A stretch of DNA of 64,000 bases from Callorhinus ursinus (Eukaryota > Chordata > Mammalia > Carnivora > Otariidae). The stretch spans positions 6,360,685 to 6,424,684 of the forward strand of contig NW_020312775.1 in NCBI RefSeq assembly GCF_003265705.1, given 5' to 3'. Positions within the stretch are counted from its first letter, which is position 1. Each line of letters starts with the position of its first letter. Below the pieces are notes generated by a model that worked only from the letters and a program-made list of their open reading frames with translations, had not been told where the DNA came from and searched no databases. Position numbers and translations under genes: made by a program. Of this stretch, positions 33,835-47,370 are shown one piece after another.

Positions 33835-35939
33835 CTCTCTTATAAACTTTATGCGTACCTTTCAGGCAACACTGTTTTTAGAAAGTAGGTTTCTGATAAA
33901 CACATAAGTTAATTTCAATGAACCATGCTTGTAAATTGGCTTTCTTGCTAAAGTGGGGTTTATGGGATAGGGGATTTCTAGAACTTGTAACCTGAAAAAT
34001 GTTGAATCTTTATTGATGGGGTATTTGAGATCCTATTGTATTGTAATAATTGGTGTTTAAGAAGGAGCAGCAGGTGGAAACCATATATAAGGGTTGAGAA
34101 TACAGAGACCTGGGAGAAGTGAAAAACATACACTGTGGAATTACATATCAAATTTACAATCTGCCTGGTATTTTGGTAAGTTGAAGAGAATGCCTAGCGC
34201 ATCATGGATATAGGATACAGAAAATCCAGTCTTTGGGGAAGGGAAAGATAATAAGGCTGAGATAAAGGGTAGGTAGCCTATAAAATAGGATGAGATTATG
34301 TTTCATATGAGCATGGTATGTGTTGTGATTTTGAATCTTTTTCAATTTTCATTTCTCTCTAGTGCAAACTTGGAAGACATATTATCATGAATGAATTGGA
34401 GAGTTGAAAGCATACCAGAAAGTGTCATGGTATAATTTGGAACTAGCGAAGATGGAAATCATAATATATATTTTTTTGGACAAGTACCCTCTGAAATTAA
34501 CCTCCAAATACAGCTGAGGAACAAGCACTGTTATGACTTCTTTATGGATCAGTAAACTGATGAAATGTGGTGAAGCTATATGAGTAGACCAAAGATGTAC
34601 AAGAAGACATGCTTTGAGCAGAAAATAAATTTGAGGTCTGCTTCTCAATTCTTAATTTAACCAGAGACAGTTATGTCCCAAACGAGATTCTATATAGAAG
34701 CATGAGGGAATTATGAAGTAAAATCTGATGAGATTTTTTCCTGAAATATTACAACTGTCATTCCCAGGGCCCTAGTCCTGAGATAGTGGTAGGTTAAGAT
34801 ATTAAATTATATTTTTCTGGTAACTCTTCACAGGCTGTTGCCATATCAGTGACAACACAGACAGAAGCACGGTGATTTTAAAGAGCATACTGCTTGGTGT
34901 ATCCTCTGCATAGTACAACTACACTCTAGAGCAGTTAGCGATGTTTACCTGAATTCCTTATTATTTGTCCAAAGGATTACTGTTTTCTGACATAATCTTT
35001 CTTTTCTAAGGAAAAAATATCAGTGGTGCATATTTTAACTATGCTTTAGCACCTGAACTTCTGTCCTAAAGATCAAAACATCAAGATGGCCCAAAAGAAA
35101 AAAAAGTGACACAAAAGTGAATATAAATGAAGTGTTTTTATAAAAGCTGATACCCTGTTTCTCTCTCTCTCTCTCTCCTATTCTTCTTTTAATGTATTAA
35201 GCATCATCTCTTATGGTCATGAACATAAACTGTTTACTGAGTAAGGTTATAATCAAAAGGACATATAATGATATATTTATCTTTCCTTTCTTGTTTTTGC
35301 ATTTAATTTTCATAGATATTCGTGTCTGTGCAGTGACTTTGGAAGTGTCCTGGAAGCCCATGCCCATGCACATTTAGGCAAAGACAGTAAGAGAGCACAT
35401 GATATATAGGAAAAGATATGTTGGACAGTGTATACAAGGACAATATAATGGAGAAAGAGGGAAGCGGGGTTCTGATATCAAAGGGAGCCAGAGTATGCCC
35501 CTTTGTTTGATGAAGAAACCAGCACATAGATGAGGAACTCTTTTGATTGCCTTCTCTATATATCTAAGGGACATGCTTTCAAATGGATTCATTTAAGGTC
35601 TTTTCATTATAGTTTTAATAATGGTCATGTTAACATATAGAAGAGTGACCATAGTTTGGGAGACTCTCCCCAATATGAATGCCACTTCCCCAGTCTACCT
35701 CTGTTAAGCTCTGGGGTTTGTTGGGTTAGGGGATGAAATGTTCTGAAGATAATACTAGAGATAAATATTTTCCCTGGTACTATTCTTTTTGTACAGCAAA
35801 GTAACTACAAGTTTTCAGTATTTTAAAAAATAAATGGATATGTATTCTCATGAAATTGATAATTAGGAAAAATAGATACCAATAATAAATGCAATAAGTT
35901 TAAAAATGTACTGGGTAATGGCAACAGCAATGCAACTAC
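33835..35939. other. Unassigned AT-rich sequence
   Basis: No recognisable gene, RNA or repeat. A (CT)n tract lies at 35160-35178. Minus-strand frames near 34385-34648 and 35303-35592 show no domain or conserved motif. Confidence 0.55.
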
Positions 35940-36122
35940 CACCACGTATAGTACTTCTTATGTGCTGGGCACTCTTATCTTCCTATGTGCTGTAGCACTC
36001 AAAAAGACCTGTGATGTAGGTACTAATATTATTTTTCTTACAGAAGAGACAGATTTGAGATTTAATCCCAGGTAGGGTGGCTTCAGAGTCTGTGCCCTTT
36101 ACTGCTATGCAGTACTGCCTCT
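35940..36122 (-). mobile_element. MIR, antisense, nearly complete
   Basis: Reversed MIR in order: 'cttatgtgctgggcactctt', 'gtgatgtaggtactaatatt', 'ttacagaagag', 'aatcccaggtagggtggctt', then 'gctatgcagtactgcctctc', the reversed MIR 5' end. Confidence 0.82.
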
Positions 36123-37475
36123 CATAAAACAAGGTATGTGTGTTTCAACCTGCCTTTATGACAGGATCACATTTAGGCATATTTGTGAGCAGGTGAAGTT
36201 TGTGTCTGACTCAGCTCAGTCTTCCCTTTTTTCTGCCCTTTTCTATCTTTCATAACTGCCCACCTCCCCACAGTGTCACATACTTACCTGCTTCCCTATA
36301 CTTTTGTTCTAATAAGAAATCACATGATAAAATATATTCACTGAGTTTTATATTATGTTATCCCTCTCAAAAATGTATTCTTTCAACTATATAAAATATT
36401 AACTCTCCCAGAAATATTTGCATTTTCAAAAAGGATGCATGAGGAAAAGATTGGGAAAATATTGAGTAGGTAAGATTTCTAAGAGCTCCTCAAATTGCAA
36501 AAGGGTAGATAATTACATACTTCCCCTACTTTTATAGACAGTTTAGCATTATGGTGCTATCAGCACTTCCTTGTCAGATGCAAAAGTCATAAGAAATTAG
36601 ATAGTTTTCATATCATTTCAGAGACTCCTGCCTCCTCTACTCACCCTGAATTCATTAGTATCATCTGTATTTCTGTGGGAAGGAACGATCTTTATCACTG
36701 TGGTGCAATAAGGACTGATTTCTGGCTCATTGAGTTTCCAGGTTTAGCAAATATAAATGTAGAACTCCAATGCAAATTTGAATTTCATATAATGAATAAA
36801 TTTTAATATAAATACATCCCATGCAATATTTGGGACATACATACACAAACATTTGCTGTTTATCTAAAATTAAAATTTATTAGGTAACTCATATTTTATC
36901 AGGTAACCATAATCATGGTGTACTTTAATTGTCTCTAAGGAGGAAAAACTTCTAATTATGGATATTTTAATAATCTAAGTATGAGATGCTAAGAACGTGA
37001 AGAAAATTGGTAGCTGTGGTGAAAGAGACAAATCTGTACAGACAATGGAAGAAGAATAAAGAAAATGTGCTAATTGCTTACCTGAGAGGAGTTAATAACC
37101 AATGTTGTTGAAAGAGATCCCAGGGGTCTTGCATTAGAAGTTATACATAACAAAGCAAAAGTCAATATAAAATAATAAGTCCAGAAATTGAGGAAGTTTG
37201 GTTCAGTTTTGGGGAGAAAACCTGTTGCATAAATTAATCTGAGGAGAGAATGGGTTGAGCACAAGAAGCTGAATAAAATTTAGAAGATTAAGCAAAATTT
37301 AAATGTTATTTCAGGCAATGATGCAGAAATCTTAAAGTCAGTTACTTTGTTGTTGAATATCTAACAACCAGAAATAGCAAAGAGAAAGCATTAATCTTTT
37401 GACATTATATAGTCATGCTCTGATATGAATAAAGAATATTACTTATATTTAACATTTTAGTTAAGATGATTGGGT
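36123..37475. other. Unassigned AT-rich sequence
   Basis: No gene or named repeat recognised. The 8 bp at 37466-37473 form the left TSD of the following L1. Confidence 0.55.
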
Positions 37476-38597
37476 AAGAAAGAGAAGATGGTGGCACAGT
37501 AGGAGGACCCTAAGTTCATCTCATCCCACAAATACAATTACATAACTGTCAAATCACTCTAAATACTCCAGAAGCCAACTTGAAGACTGAGAGAAAAAAA
37601 TTCCACAGTTAAAGGGAGAGAAGAAGCCACATCAAAAAACGTAGGAAATGTGGAGATGTGGTTCAGGATAGAAACCGATTATAGGTGTTACAGAGGGCAG
37701 GGAGCCATGGTTGCAGAGAAAAGTCAGAGAGAGAGGAACACACAGGGAAACACACAAGGAGAATATTTACCCAAAGCCATTGACTTGGAAAATGAAAGGG
37801 GTTAAATTTTGTGAGTTCTTGCAACCAGCAGGGCATAAAGCCTGGAGTTTTAAAGGTCAGTGGGTTTGGCTGAGATAGAGCCCTGAGGGCACTGCCCTGT
37901 TCCTGGAAAGAAGGCAGGCAAACAATGAGGGGGCAGAAGGCATGGAAACAGTAGTTTGAAGAATGCCTAGGGGTAAATTGGGGGGAAATTATTCCCTGTT
38001 CTTGGAGCGTGTCCCTGAGAAGCAGCAGAGACACCTCTCCAGGGACGAAGTAGCTGGGTGGAGCCATTCCCCTCCCCCTCCCCTTAGCATAACCAACACT
38101 GGCTGCCTAACTTGCTTTTACCAGGTCCCATAACCTTACATTCTGGCAGGACTGCCCTTCTCAGACAAACTTGCCTCAGTCCCAGCACAGCAGGTCCCTT
38201 CTCCAAAAACAAACAAACAAACAAAAAACAGCAGAAACATCTGTCCACAAAACATCTACTTATGAGAGTTCTGCAGGGCTTCAGTTCTAGTGGATAGTAT
38301 CAGGTCTCATTTAACAGATCAGAACACAGCTAGTTAAAACTCACCACATTCTGGTCCAGGACCAAACACTGCCCTCTGCAGGCAAGGAGAACCTCTGCAG
38401 ATGAGTGGCCTGAAGGATAGAGCAGCCAAAACACAACAGCAGAGTACACACAGCACACACTAGAGATACTCACTGAAGTGCCAGGCCCTGGACACTACAT
38501 GACCTCATCTTTACAAAGCCATTAATCTCAGGAGCAGGAAACATCATGGGCTTGTCTAACACACAGAAGAAGGCGGAGACTTAGACAAAATACCAAG

Positions 38598-39465
38598 ATG
38601 GAGGAATTCCTCCCAAATGAAGGAACAAGATAAAGCCATGGCCAGTGATCTAAGTGATATAAGATATAAGTAATATGCTTGATGGAAAATTTAAAGCAAC
38701 AATCATAAGGATACTAGTTGGGCTTGAAAAAAGAATGGAACTTCAGGAAGACCCTTACCACAGAGATAAAAGAGTTAAAAAAGAATCAGACAGAAATGAA
38801 GAATGCAATAACTGACTTTGGAAACAGGCTGGAGGCAATAAACAAAAGGCTGGAAGAAGCAGAGGAATTAATAGATATATAGAAGACAAAATAGTGTAAA
38901 ATAATGAAGATGCACAAAAGAGAGAAAGAATAATTATGAAATATTTTAATAGACTTAGGGAACTCAGGGACTCCATCAAACATAACATTTGTATTATAGG
39001 AGTCGCAGAAGAAGAAGAGAGAGAAAAGGGGGTAGAAAATGTACTTGAAGGAATAATAGCTGTAAACTTCCTAAGATGGGGAAGGAAGTAGACATTAAGA
39101 TCCATGAGGCACATAGAACACCCATCAAAATAAAAAAAAAGGAGGACAATATAAGATATATTGTAATTTGCAAGATACAGTGATTAAGAAAAAATATTAA
39201 AAGCAGCCAGACATACAAAGTCCTTAACTTACAAGAGAAGACCCATGAGGGTAGCTGCAGATTTCTCAATAGAAAGTTGGCAAGCCAGAAGGGAGTGGCA
39301 TGATATGGTCAAAGTGCTGAATGGGAAAAATCTGCAGACAAGAATACTTTATCCAGTGAGGCTACCATTCAAAAAAGGAGCGATAGAGTTTCCCAGACAA
39401 ACAAAACTTAAAGGAGTTTGTGAACACTAAACCAGCTCTGCAAGAAATATTACAAGAGACTCTGA
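38598..39465 (+). pseudogene. L1 ORF1 relic (element F)
   Basis: Starts near ATG 38598 (gatggaggaattcctcc). A Lys/Glu-rich coiled-coil region follows, then the RNA-binding C-terminal part, still open at 39245-39430 with 'SIESWQARREWHDMVKVL' and 'RILYPVRLPFKKG'. An early TAG in 'atatatagaagac' near 38881 and other stops break the N-terminal part. Confidence 0.82.
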
Positions 39466-39678
39466 GTGGAAAGGAAAGACCAAAAGTGACAAGGACTAGA
39501 AAATAACAGAGGAAATCTCCAGAAACAAGAACAAAACAAGTAATAAAACGACAGTAACTACAGATCTATCAGTAATTACTCTGGATGTAAATGGCCTAAA
39601 TGCTCCAATCAAAAGACAAAGTGTATCAAAAAGGATAAAAAAACAAGACCATCTATATGCTGCCTACAAAGGACTCAT

Positions 39679-39683
39679 TTTGC

Positions 39684-39719
<36 letters not shown>

Positions 39720-39893
39720 GAGAGAGAGAGACAGAATATGAGCATGGGAGAGGGCTTGAGTGAGTGGGAGAAAGAGAACCTTAAGCAGGTTCCACACCCA
39801 GCACAGAGCCTGATGCAGGGCTTGGTCTCATGACCTTGAGATAATGACCTGAGCCAAAGTCAAGAGTTGGATGCTTAACTGACTGAGTGCCCC
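39679..39893 (-). mobile_element. Can-SINE, antisense, in L1 F endonuclease
   Basis: The tail is a (TTTA)n run (39684-39718). The body is antisense and the head is slightly deleted: 'gactgagtgcccc' lacks the usual 'ccacccagg'. The TSD is unclear. Confidence 0.88.
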
Positions 39894-40732
39894 TGTTAAC
39901 AAAACTTATTTTAGACCTAAAGTCACCTTCAGATTGAAAGTGAAGGGATGGAGAAATATTTATCATGCAAATGGATGTCAAAAGAAAGCCAGAGTAGCAA
40001 TACTTAACATCAGACAAACTCGACTTTAAAACAAAACTGTAATAAGAAACCAAGAGGGGCACTTTATCATAATAAAGTGCAGTCAACAAGATGATCTCAC
40101 AATTGTAAATATTTATGGCCCCAACATAGGAACACCTAAATATGTAAAGTAACTGATGATAAACTAAAGGAACTCATTGATAATAATACAATAACAGTAG
40201 GGCACTTAACCACTTCACTTACATCAATGGAGAAATCATCTAAATAGGAAAACACAGGGAAACAATGGCTTTGAAAAATACACTGGACCAGATGGACTTA
40301 AAAGATATATTCAGAATATTCCATCCTAAAACAGTATAATACCCATTCTTTTCAAATGCACATGGGACATTCTCCAGAATAGATCACATATTAGGTCACA
40401 AATCAGGCCTCAACAAATACAAAAAGACTGAAGTCATACCATGAACCTTTTCTGAACCCAATGCTATGAAACTAGAAGTAAATCACAAGAAAAAATTTGA
40501 AAAGACCACAAATATATAGAGTTTAAACATGCTACTAAACAATGAATGGGTCAACCAAGGATCAAAGAAGAAATTAAAAAAAAATACATGGAAAAAACTG
40601 AAAATGAAAATATAATGACCAAAACCTTTGGGATGAAAGCAAAAGTGGCCCTATAACAACACAAACCTACATTAAGAAGCAAGAAAAACCTCAAATAAAA
40701 AACCTAACCTTACATATAAAGGAGTTAGAAAA

Positions 40733-40873
40733 GAGCATCTGGGTGGTTCAGTCAGTTAAGTCGGTTAAGTGCCTGACTCTTGAATTCAGCCCAGGTCTTG
40801 TTCTCAGGGTTGTCAGTTTAAGCCCCATATTGGGTTTCATGCTGGGCATGGAGCCTACTTAAAAAAAAAAATC
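40733..40873 (+). mobile_element. Short Can-SINE lacking the CT tract
   Basis: A 141-bp sense SINE. It has the head (gagcatctgggtggttcag), then the body ends 'catggagcctactt' and goes straight to poly(A), with no CT-rich tract. The 16-bp TSD 'taaaggag[tc]tagaaaa' is at 40717-40732 and 40874-40889. It is probably an older SINE subfamily. Confidence 0.88.
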
Positions 40874-42018
40874 TAAAGGAGCTAGAAAATGGACAACAAA
40901 CGAAGTCTAAATAATAAAGATTAGAGCAGAAATAAATGTTATAGTAACTAAATAAACAGGTAGAACAGATCAATGAACCAGGAGCTTATTCTTTGAAAAA
41001 TTAATAAAATCGATAAACCTCTACCCAGACTTAAAAAGAAAAGAGAAAGCACTCCCCCGTAAATCCACAAATGAGAAAGGAGAAATAACAACCGACACAA
41101 CAGTAATACAAACAATTATGAGAATATTATGTAAAATTATATGCCCCCAAATCGGACAACCTTAGAGAACAGTATAACTTCCTAGAAACATATAAACTAC
41201 CAAAACTGAGGTAGGAAGAAATTGAAAACTTGAAAAGGCCAATAACCAGCAAAGAAATTGAATCAGTAATCAAAAATCTCCCAAGAAACAGAAGTCCAGG
41301 GCCTGATAGTTCCCTGGGGGAATTCTACCAAACATTTAAAGAAGAGTTAATATTATTCTTCTCAAACTATTCCATAAAAATAGAAAAGGGAGGAAAACTT
41401 CCAAATTCATTCTATGAGGCCAGCATTACCCTGATACCAAAACCAGATAAAGACTCTACTAAAAAAGAGAACTACAGGCCAATATCTCTGATGAACATGG
41501 ATGCAAAAGTTCATAATAAAATCCTAGCAAATTTAATCCATCAGTAGATTAAAAGAATGATTCCCCAAGATTAAATGGGATTTATTCCTGAGTTGCAAGG
41601 ATTGTTCAATATTTGCAAATCAATCAACATGATACACCATGTTAATAAAAGAAAAATAAGAATCATATGATCATTTCACTAGATACAGAAAAAGCATTTC
41701 ACAAAGTACAACATCCATTCATGATAAAAACCCTCAACAAAGCAGAGATATGGGGAACATACTTCATCATAAAGGCCATTGACAAAAACCCACAGCTAAC
41801 ATCATCCTAAATGGGGAAAACCTGAGAGCTTTTCCTCTACAGTCAGGAACAAGACAGGGGTGTCCACTCTCACCACTGTGATTTAACATGGTACTCAAAG
41901 TCCTAGTCACAGCAATCAAACAATAAAGAGAAAGAAAAGGCATCCAAATCAGCAAGGAGGAAGTAAAACATATACTATTTGCAGATGACATGATACTCTA
42001 TATAGAAAACTGGAAAGA

Positions 42019-42227
42019 TGGGGCACCTGGGTGGCTCAGTCATTAAGCGTCTGCCTTCAGCTCAGGTCATGATCCTAGGGTCCTGGGATCAAGCCCTGCA
42101 TTGGGCTCCCTGTTCCTCAGGAAGCCTGCCTTTCCCTCTCCCACTCCCCCTGCTTCTGTTCCCTTTCTCGCTCTCTCTCTCTGTCAAATAAATAAATAAA
42201 TAAAATCTTTAAAAAAAAAAAAGAAAA
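42019..42227 (+). mobile_element. Can-SINE, sense, in L1 F RT region
   Basis: Complete copy from 'tggggcacctgggtggctca' to an A-rich tail. The perfect 14-bp TSD 'gaaaactggaaaga' is at 42005-42018 and 42228-42241. Confidence 0.95.
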
Positions 42228-44135
42228 GAAAACTGGAAAGACTCTACCAAATAATTGCTAGAACTGATACATGAATTCAGTGAAGTCACAAGATACACAA
42301 TCAATGTGCATAAATCTGTTGTTTTTCTGTATACCAATAATGAAGTAGCAGAAACAGTAATTAAGGAATCAGTCCCATTTACATTTGTACCAAAACCAAA
42401 GACACTTAGGAATAAAGCTAACCAAAGAAGTGAAAATCTTGTATTCTGAAAACTGTAAAACACTTATGAAAGAAATGGAAGAGAACATAAAGCAATGGAA
42501 AAACATTCCATGCTTGTGGGTAGGAAAAACAAATATAGTTAAAATATCTATACTACCCAAACCAATCTCCATATTTATTGCAATTCTTATTGGAATACCA
42601 ATAGCATTTTTCACAGAACTAGAACAAAGAATCCTAAAATTTGTTGGAACCACAAAAGACCCCAAAAGCCAAAACAATCCTGAAAAAGAGAAGCAAAGCT
42701 GGAGACATCACAATTCTGGACTTCAAGTTATATGACAAAGCTGTAGTGATCAAGACAGTATGGTACTGTCATACAAATAGACATATAGATCAATGAAACA
42801 GAATAGAGTAGCCAGAAATTAATCCAAAACTATATGATCAATTAATCTTTAACAAAGCAGGAAAATATCCAATGGGAAAAAGACAGTTTCTTCAACAAAT
42901 TGTGTTGGGAAAACTGGTCAGCAACATGCTGAAGAATGAAACTGGACCACTTTCTTACACCATACACAAAAATAAATTCAAAATGGTGAAATACATAAAT
43001 GTGAGACAGGAAACCATTAAAATCCTAGAGCAGAACACAGGCAGTAACCTCTTTGACATCAGCTGCAGCACCTCCCTACCAATATGTCTCCTGGGTCAGG
43101 GGAAAGAAAAGCAAAAATAAACTATTGGTACTTCGTCAAAATAAAAAGCTTCTGCAAAGAGAAGGAAACAATCAACAAAACTAAAAGACAACCTACAAAA
43201 TAGAAGATATTTGTAAATTACATATCTGGTAAAAGGTTACTATCGAAAATATAGAAATAAGTATAAAATTGAACACACAGAAAATGAATAATCCAATGAA
43301 AAATGGACAGAAGACATGAATAGATATTTTTCTTTTTTTCTCAAAGAAGACATACAAATGGCCAACAGACACATGAAAAGTTAATCATCATTACTCAGAA
43401 TGTCAGAATGACTACAATCAACAACAGAAGAAACAGTAGGTGTTGGCAAGGATGTGGAAGATGGGGGACGTTCTTGCACCATTGATGGGAAAGAAAACCG
43501 GTGTAGCCACTGTGGAAAATAGTATGGATGTTCCTCAAAAAGTTAAAAATATAAATTCTCTGTGAATAGCAATTACACTACTAATATTTATCCAAAGAAT
43601 AGAAAAATTCTAAATCAAAGGGATACATGCACTCCTATGTTTATAGCAGCATTTTTCTAAATTAGCCAAATCATAGAAACAACCCACTGATGAATGGATA
43701 AAGAATATTTGGTATAATATCTAATGGAATATTATTCAGCCATAAAAAGAGTGAAATCTTGCCATTTGCAACAACATAGATGGAGCTAGAGAGTATTGTG
43801 ATAAGTGAATATGTCAGGCAGAGGATGACAAATACCATATGATTTCACTTATATGTAGAATTTAAAAAAGAAAACTAAAGTACATAGGAAAAAAAAAGAC
43901 AGGGAGAGGTAAACCAAGAAGCAGACTCTTAACTGTAGAGAACAAACTGATGGTTACCAGTGGGGAGGTGGTTGAGGGGATGAGTGAAATAAGTGACGGG
44001 GATTAAGGAGTACATTGGTGGTGACGAACACCAGGTGTTGTATGTAAGTGTTGGATCACTAATTTGTCTACCTGAGATTAATATTATACTGTATGTTAGT
44101 TAACTGTAATTTAAATAAAAACTTAAAAAATGGGG

Positions 44136-46849
44136 AAGTATGATTGGTTACAACAAATCCAAAACTGCAAAATATCACATAGAGTCTCTTCTGGACAAAT
44201 TCTAAACATTTGATAACTATTTTCTGATGTCACAAAACACCTCAAGCATAAAAGATAATCCAAGTTCATTTCCCACTGGGTCAATACTTTGTTCCCCCTT
44301 CAGGAGATAATTCTTCAAAGAGTAGATGACAACTAGTGGCTAATTTAGGAAATACAAGTTTGATTTATAGAAATGCTTCATAATATGAATCTTATTTTCT
44401 GTTCTATCTAGAATTCCCATTAGCTATTTTGATTTATTTAATTTTAGTTTGATTTTAAAAATTAATAAATCATTGTTCATATGGTAAGGTGAATACTTAA
44501 TCAGGTAGCTCTCACAAGATGCTGATACTGAGAGTTGTAATAGAGTGAAAGAACACATTTTAAGAAAAGCAAAATAACTATTGGTACTTCATAGTACCAA
44601 TGTACAGGCAGTGCTGTGGGGCATACACAATAGAGGAAGAACAGGGTTGCCGTGGGAACCATAATCCTCAATTTCATGACTTGTTTTATGTGATTACAAA
44701 TTTAATGCTGTAGGAGGATTATGTGACCTTTTCCTTTATTTTGAGGATGATTTATTTGTAAATAATTGGGAAAGGATTAGGCTTAGATGTGACCTGAATC
44801 TGCCCACTGTGAGGATACTGTATCTTATAAGGAAATAGCAGTAATAAAGAAAGAGTGAGAGAAGGTAATCTCTTTAAAAGTACATGAGTTCAACACTCTA
44901 CATGGTTCACTGTAAAAAAGGACAGAGAACAATTTTGCTCTTTGACTTCATTTGCAGCTGAGGATTTCCAAAATGCTTTGAAATGGACACAGGGGCTTTA
45001 TAGTGCTTAAAACTATACAAGAGCTAGTCGTGACAATGAACGTATTTCAGGGGATGGAATACAGCCGAAGCTGGCAACAGAAAGGAAGAGAGGCTAGGGG
45101 AATATACTTTTGCATGGATTTACTGAAATAAACTTACAACAAAAAACTGTAACTACAATTGTCTGAGAAAGAATGGCAGCAGACAGGCAAAGTGTGTAGG
45201 AGTCAATGTATCATTTGCCTTGTTCTTAAAAGAGGTCTGGAGTCAAATACAAGTATCAGATTGCATGCATACTTGTATATTCACCTCATGCATTTTGATG
45301 TAAAGGGAAGTTCACAATTAATAGGGTCTTTTTACAGTTATGAATGTATGGACATCAAAGTGTTGGATATTTGACACAATTTTTATATTGATTAGTTTAT
45401 TTTCTTTGGATATTTCCAGAGACAATAGGTTTGGAAGCTAGGCCAATTTAAGCAATAGATATTCCAAATAATAACCTTTACTCTGTTCAGTGTGTATTAA
45501 ACAATTTTGACAAGGCACAAAAGACACATGCATATACTCACACATCAGTAGAGATCATGTAAATATTAGGTTCTTTTTGGTTCCTTTTGGAGAATAATTT
45601 AATATAAATGCTGCTACCTAAACAAATTTAACTAAAATCAATATGCCAAATTGTATTAATGCTAATACTTATACTTTCTGGTTTCATCTATTTTCAGCTC
45701 AAGAATGTGATATTCCTAAAGTCAATCAAAGTAAGCTCCTGAAGTCTGTAAATGCAGTATATATTCTACAGTAGAAAAAAAAGTTTAAAATTACTGCTAT
45801 AGACAATAAATAAGGAAGAAAATGGTGAATGGAATATAATTTCTAGAGTAAGAAAGACATAAATAAATAAAAATAAATTAAATTAAATTTGACCTTCAAG
45901 TCATGGAGTACCAAACATATCATCAAAGAAAGAATTTGTTTAATGGAGGAAAAAAACTATTAAAAGTATGAAAGAGTTGAAAGAGTGCTTAGCATCATTA
46001 TAAAGATGCAATGTTGAATGAATCAAAACAATCACTCCAATCTTTTATAAGAAAATGTTCAGAAAAATTATCCTGGTCTTAGTAAACTTATTATCAAAGC
46101 TGGTTATTTTAGAGAGGAATAAAAATGGAGAGACAAATAAATGTAGCCAACTTTCAGGTTTTTACTGAATATAGATTGAAATTAGTAAGAAATAAAAGAA
46201 ACAAAAGAATATAAAGCTGAGGCAAAATATTTTGAGTGTAATATATGTTGCATGAATAGACTCTACTACCAATGAAATGCTCAACCATTTGCATGTAAAA
46301 AATAGAATGTCAAAGGACCAGAATTTAATAAGTATTTGACCTGATACAGCAGTTACTTTGCCTGAATTCTTGTTCTTTTTATCACCATTTTTTTTCATGA
46401 AATTTCTTACCTTGTAGTGGGAAAAACAGAGTTTTAAAGAGATAACCAAAATTGGAACAAAAAAATGAGCCCTATTTTATCAGATTTATATAAACCAAAA
46501 GCTCTATGAAATGAAAAAGAAAGGGAGAAATATATCTCAGAATATGAATGATTTAGAAATAAATCCTTATTATTTAGAAAAGGGAAGAATTGTTTAAATG
46601 TAAGTTAAGATTAAAATGATACAGCCAGAAGTAAAAAGGAGAAGAAAGTGAAACTGAGTCATCTATAGATGAAACAAATGAAACAAATGGATGTTAACAA
46701 TGTGCATTGATATCCATTGTATTCAATTTGTGTCAACAATTTCCTGAATATCAAAAGCAGATTTGAGGAGACAAAGAATTAGCAAACCTGAATATAAAAC
46801 CATTGAAATTACCTTGTCTGAGGAGCAGGAAAAAGAAGAATGAAGAAAA
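44136..46849. other. Unassigned AT-rich sequence
   Basis: No gene or named repeat recognised. Frames at 45159-45374 (plus) and 46162-46449 (minus) show no domain; the minus frame is Lys/Ile/Phe-rich, as expected for AT-rich noise. Confidence 0.5.
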
Positions 46850-47370
46850 ATGAACAGAGCCTAAGAGACCTCTGAGATATCATAAAGTGTACCAAAATAA
46901 TAATGGGAATATCAGATGGAGAAGAAAGAGATAACAGAAAGAATATTTGATAAAATAATGGTTAAAAACTTCCAAATTTGATATAATGTATGCAAATCTA
47001 CACAATGAAGAAGCTTAAACTCCAAAAAGGATAAATACAGAGAACTGCACTGATACATTTTGTTGAAAGACAAAGAGAATCTTGAAAGCAGCAAGAGAGA
47101 AGCAACATGTCATGTACAAGGGATCCTCAATAAGATTAACAGCAGATTTCTCAGTAGAAACCACGGTGGCCAAAAGAAAGTGAGATAATATATTTAAAGA
47201 AAAAAAAAACTATCAACCAGGAATTCTATGTCTGGCAAAGCTGTCCTTCAAAAATGAGGGAGAAATTAAAACATTCCCAGATAAACAAAAGCTGAGTAAT
47301 TTCATAGCTAGTAGACCTGCCCTACAAGAATTGCTAAAGGAGTCCTTCAGGCTGAAATGAAAAGACACTA
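46850..47370 (+). pseudogene. L1 ORF1 C-terminal relic (element G)
   Basis: The coding order of ORF1 is seen without an open frame: 'taataatgggaatatcagat', 'gaatcttgaaagcagcaaga', 'agcagatttctcagtagaaa', 'tatgtctggcaaagctgtcc', then 'cctacaagaattgctaaagg'. These match the conserved C-terminal half. Stops and frameshifts are many, as expected of an old copy. Confidence 0.72.

Larger units (their letters stand above)
39545..43866 (+). pseudogene. L1 ORF2 pseudogene (element F)
   Basis: The endonuclease region (39545-40480) is split by a SINE. The RT region is open at 41230-41547 ([35 protein letters not shown]). 'gcagatgacatgatactcta' at 41982-42001 encodes the ADDMILY part of the FADD motif. 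The thumb and C-terminal pieces are at 42255-42449, 42385-42735 and 42872-43120. Frameshifts and stops, plus SINEs at 39679, 40733 and 42019, make it non-functional. A stretch coding 'SGPGPD'-like glycine-rich residues in motif 1 has Ser replacing the usual Gly-Phe. Confidence 0.9.
37476..44135 (+). mobile_element. Full-length old L1, sense (element F)
   Basis: Starts 'agagaagatggtggcacagt' (the standard L1 5' terminus) with a 5'UTR to about 38597, ORF1 38598-39465, ORF2 about 39545-43866, then a 3'UTR and A-rich tail to 44135. The short TSD 'atgattgg' is at 37466-37473 and 44140-44147. Three SINEs are inserted. Its 3'UTR differs from elements A and B, so it is an older subfamily. A (CAAA)n tract sits at 38206-38228. 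Here the 5'UTR keeps 'aggaggaccctaag', the site where element I carries an LTR. Confidence 0.9.

Noticed and set aside
41230..41547. Functional reverse transcriptase gene
   Set aside because: A short open piece of ORF2 from an old L1, flanked by stops, frameshifts and SINE insertions; the catalytic-motif region is in another frame.
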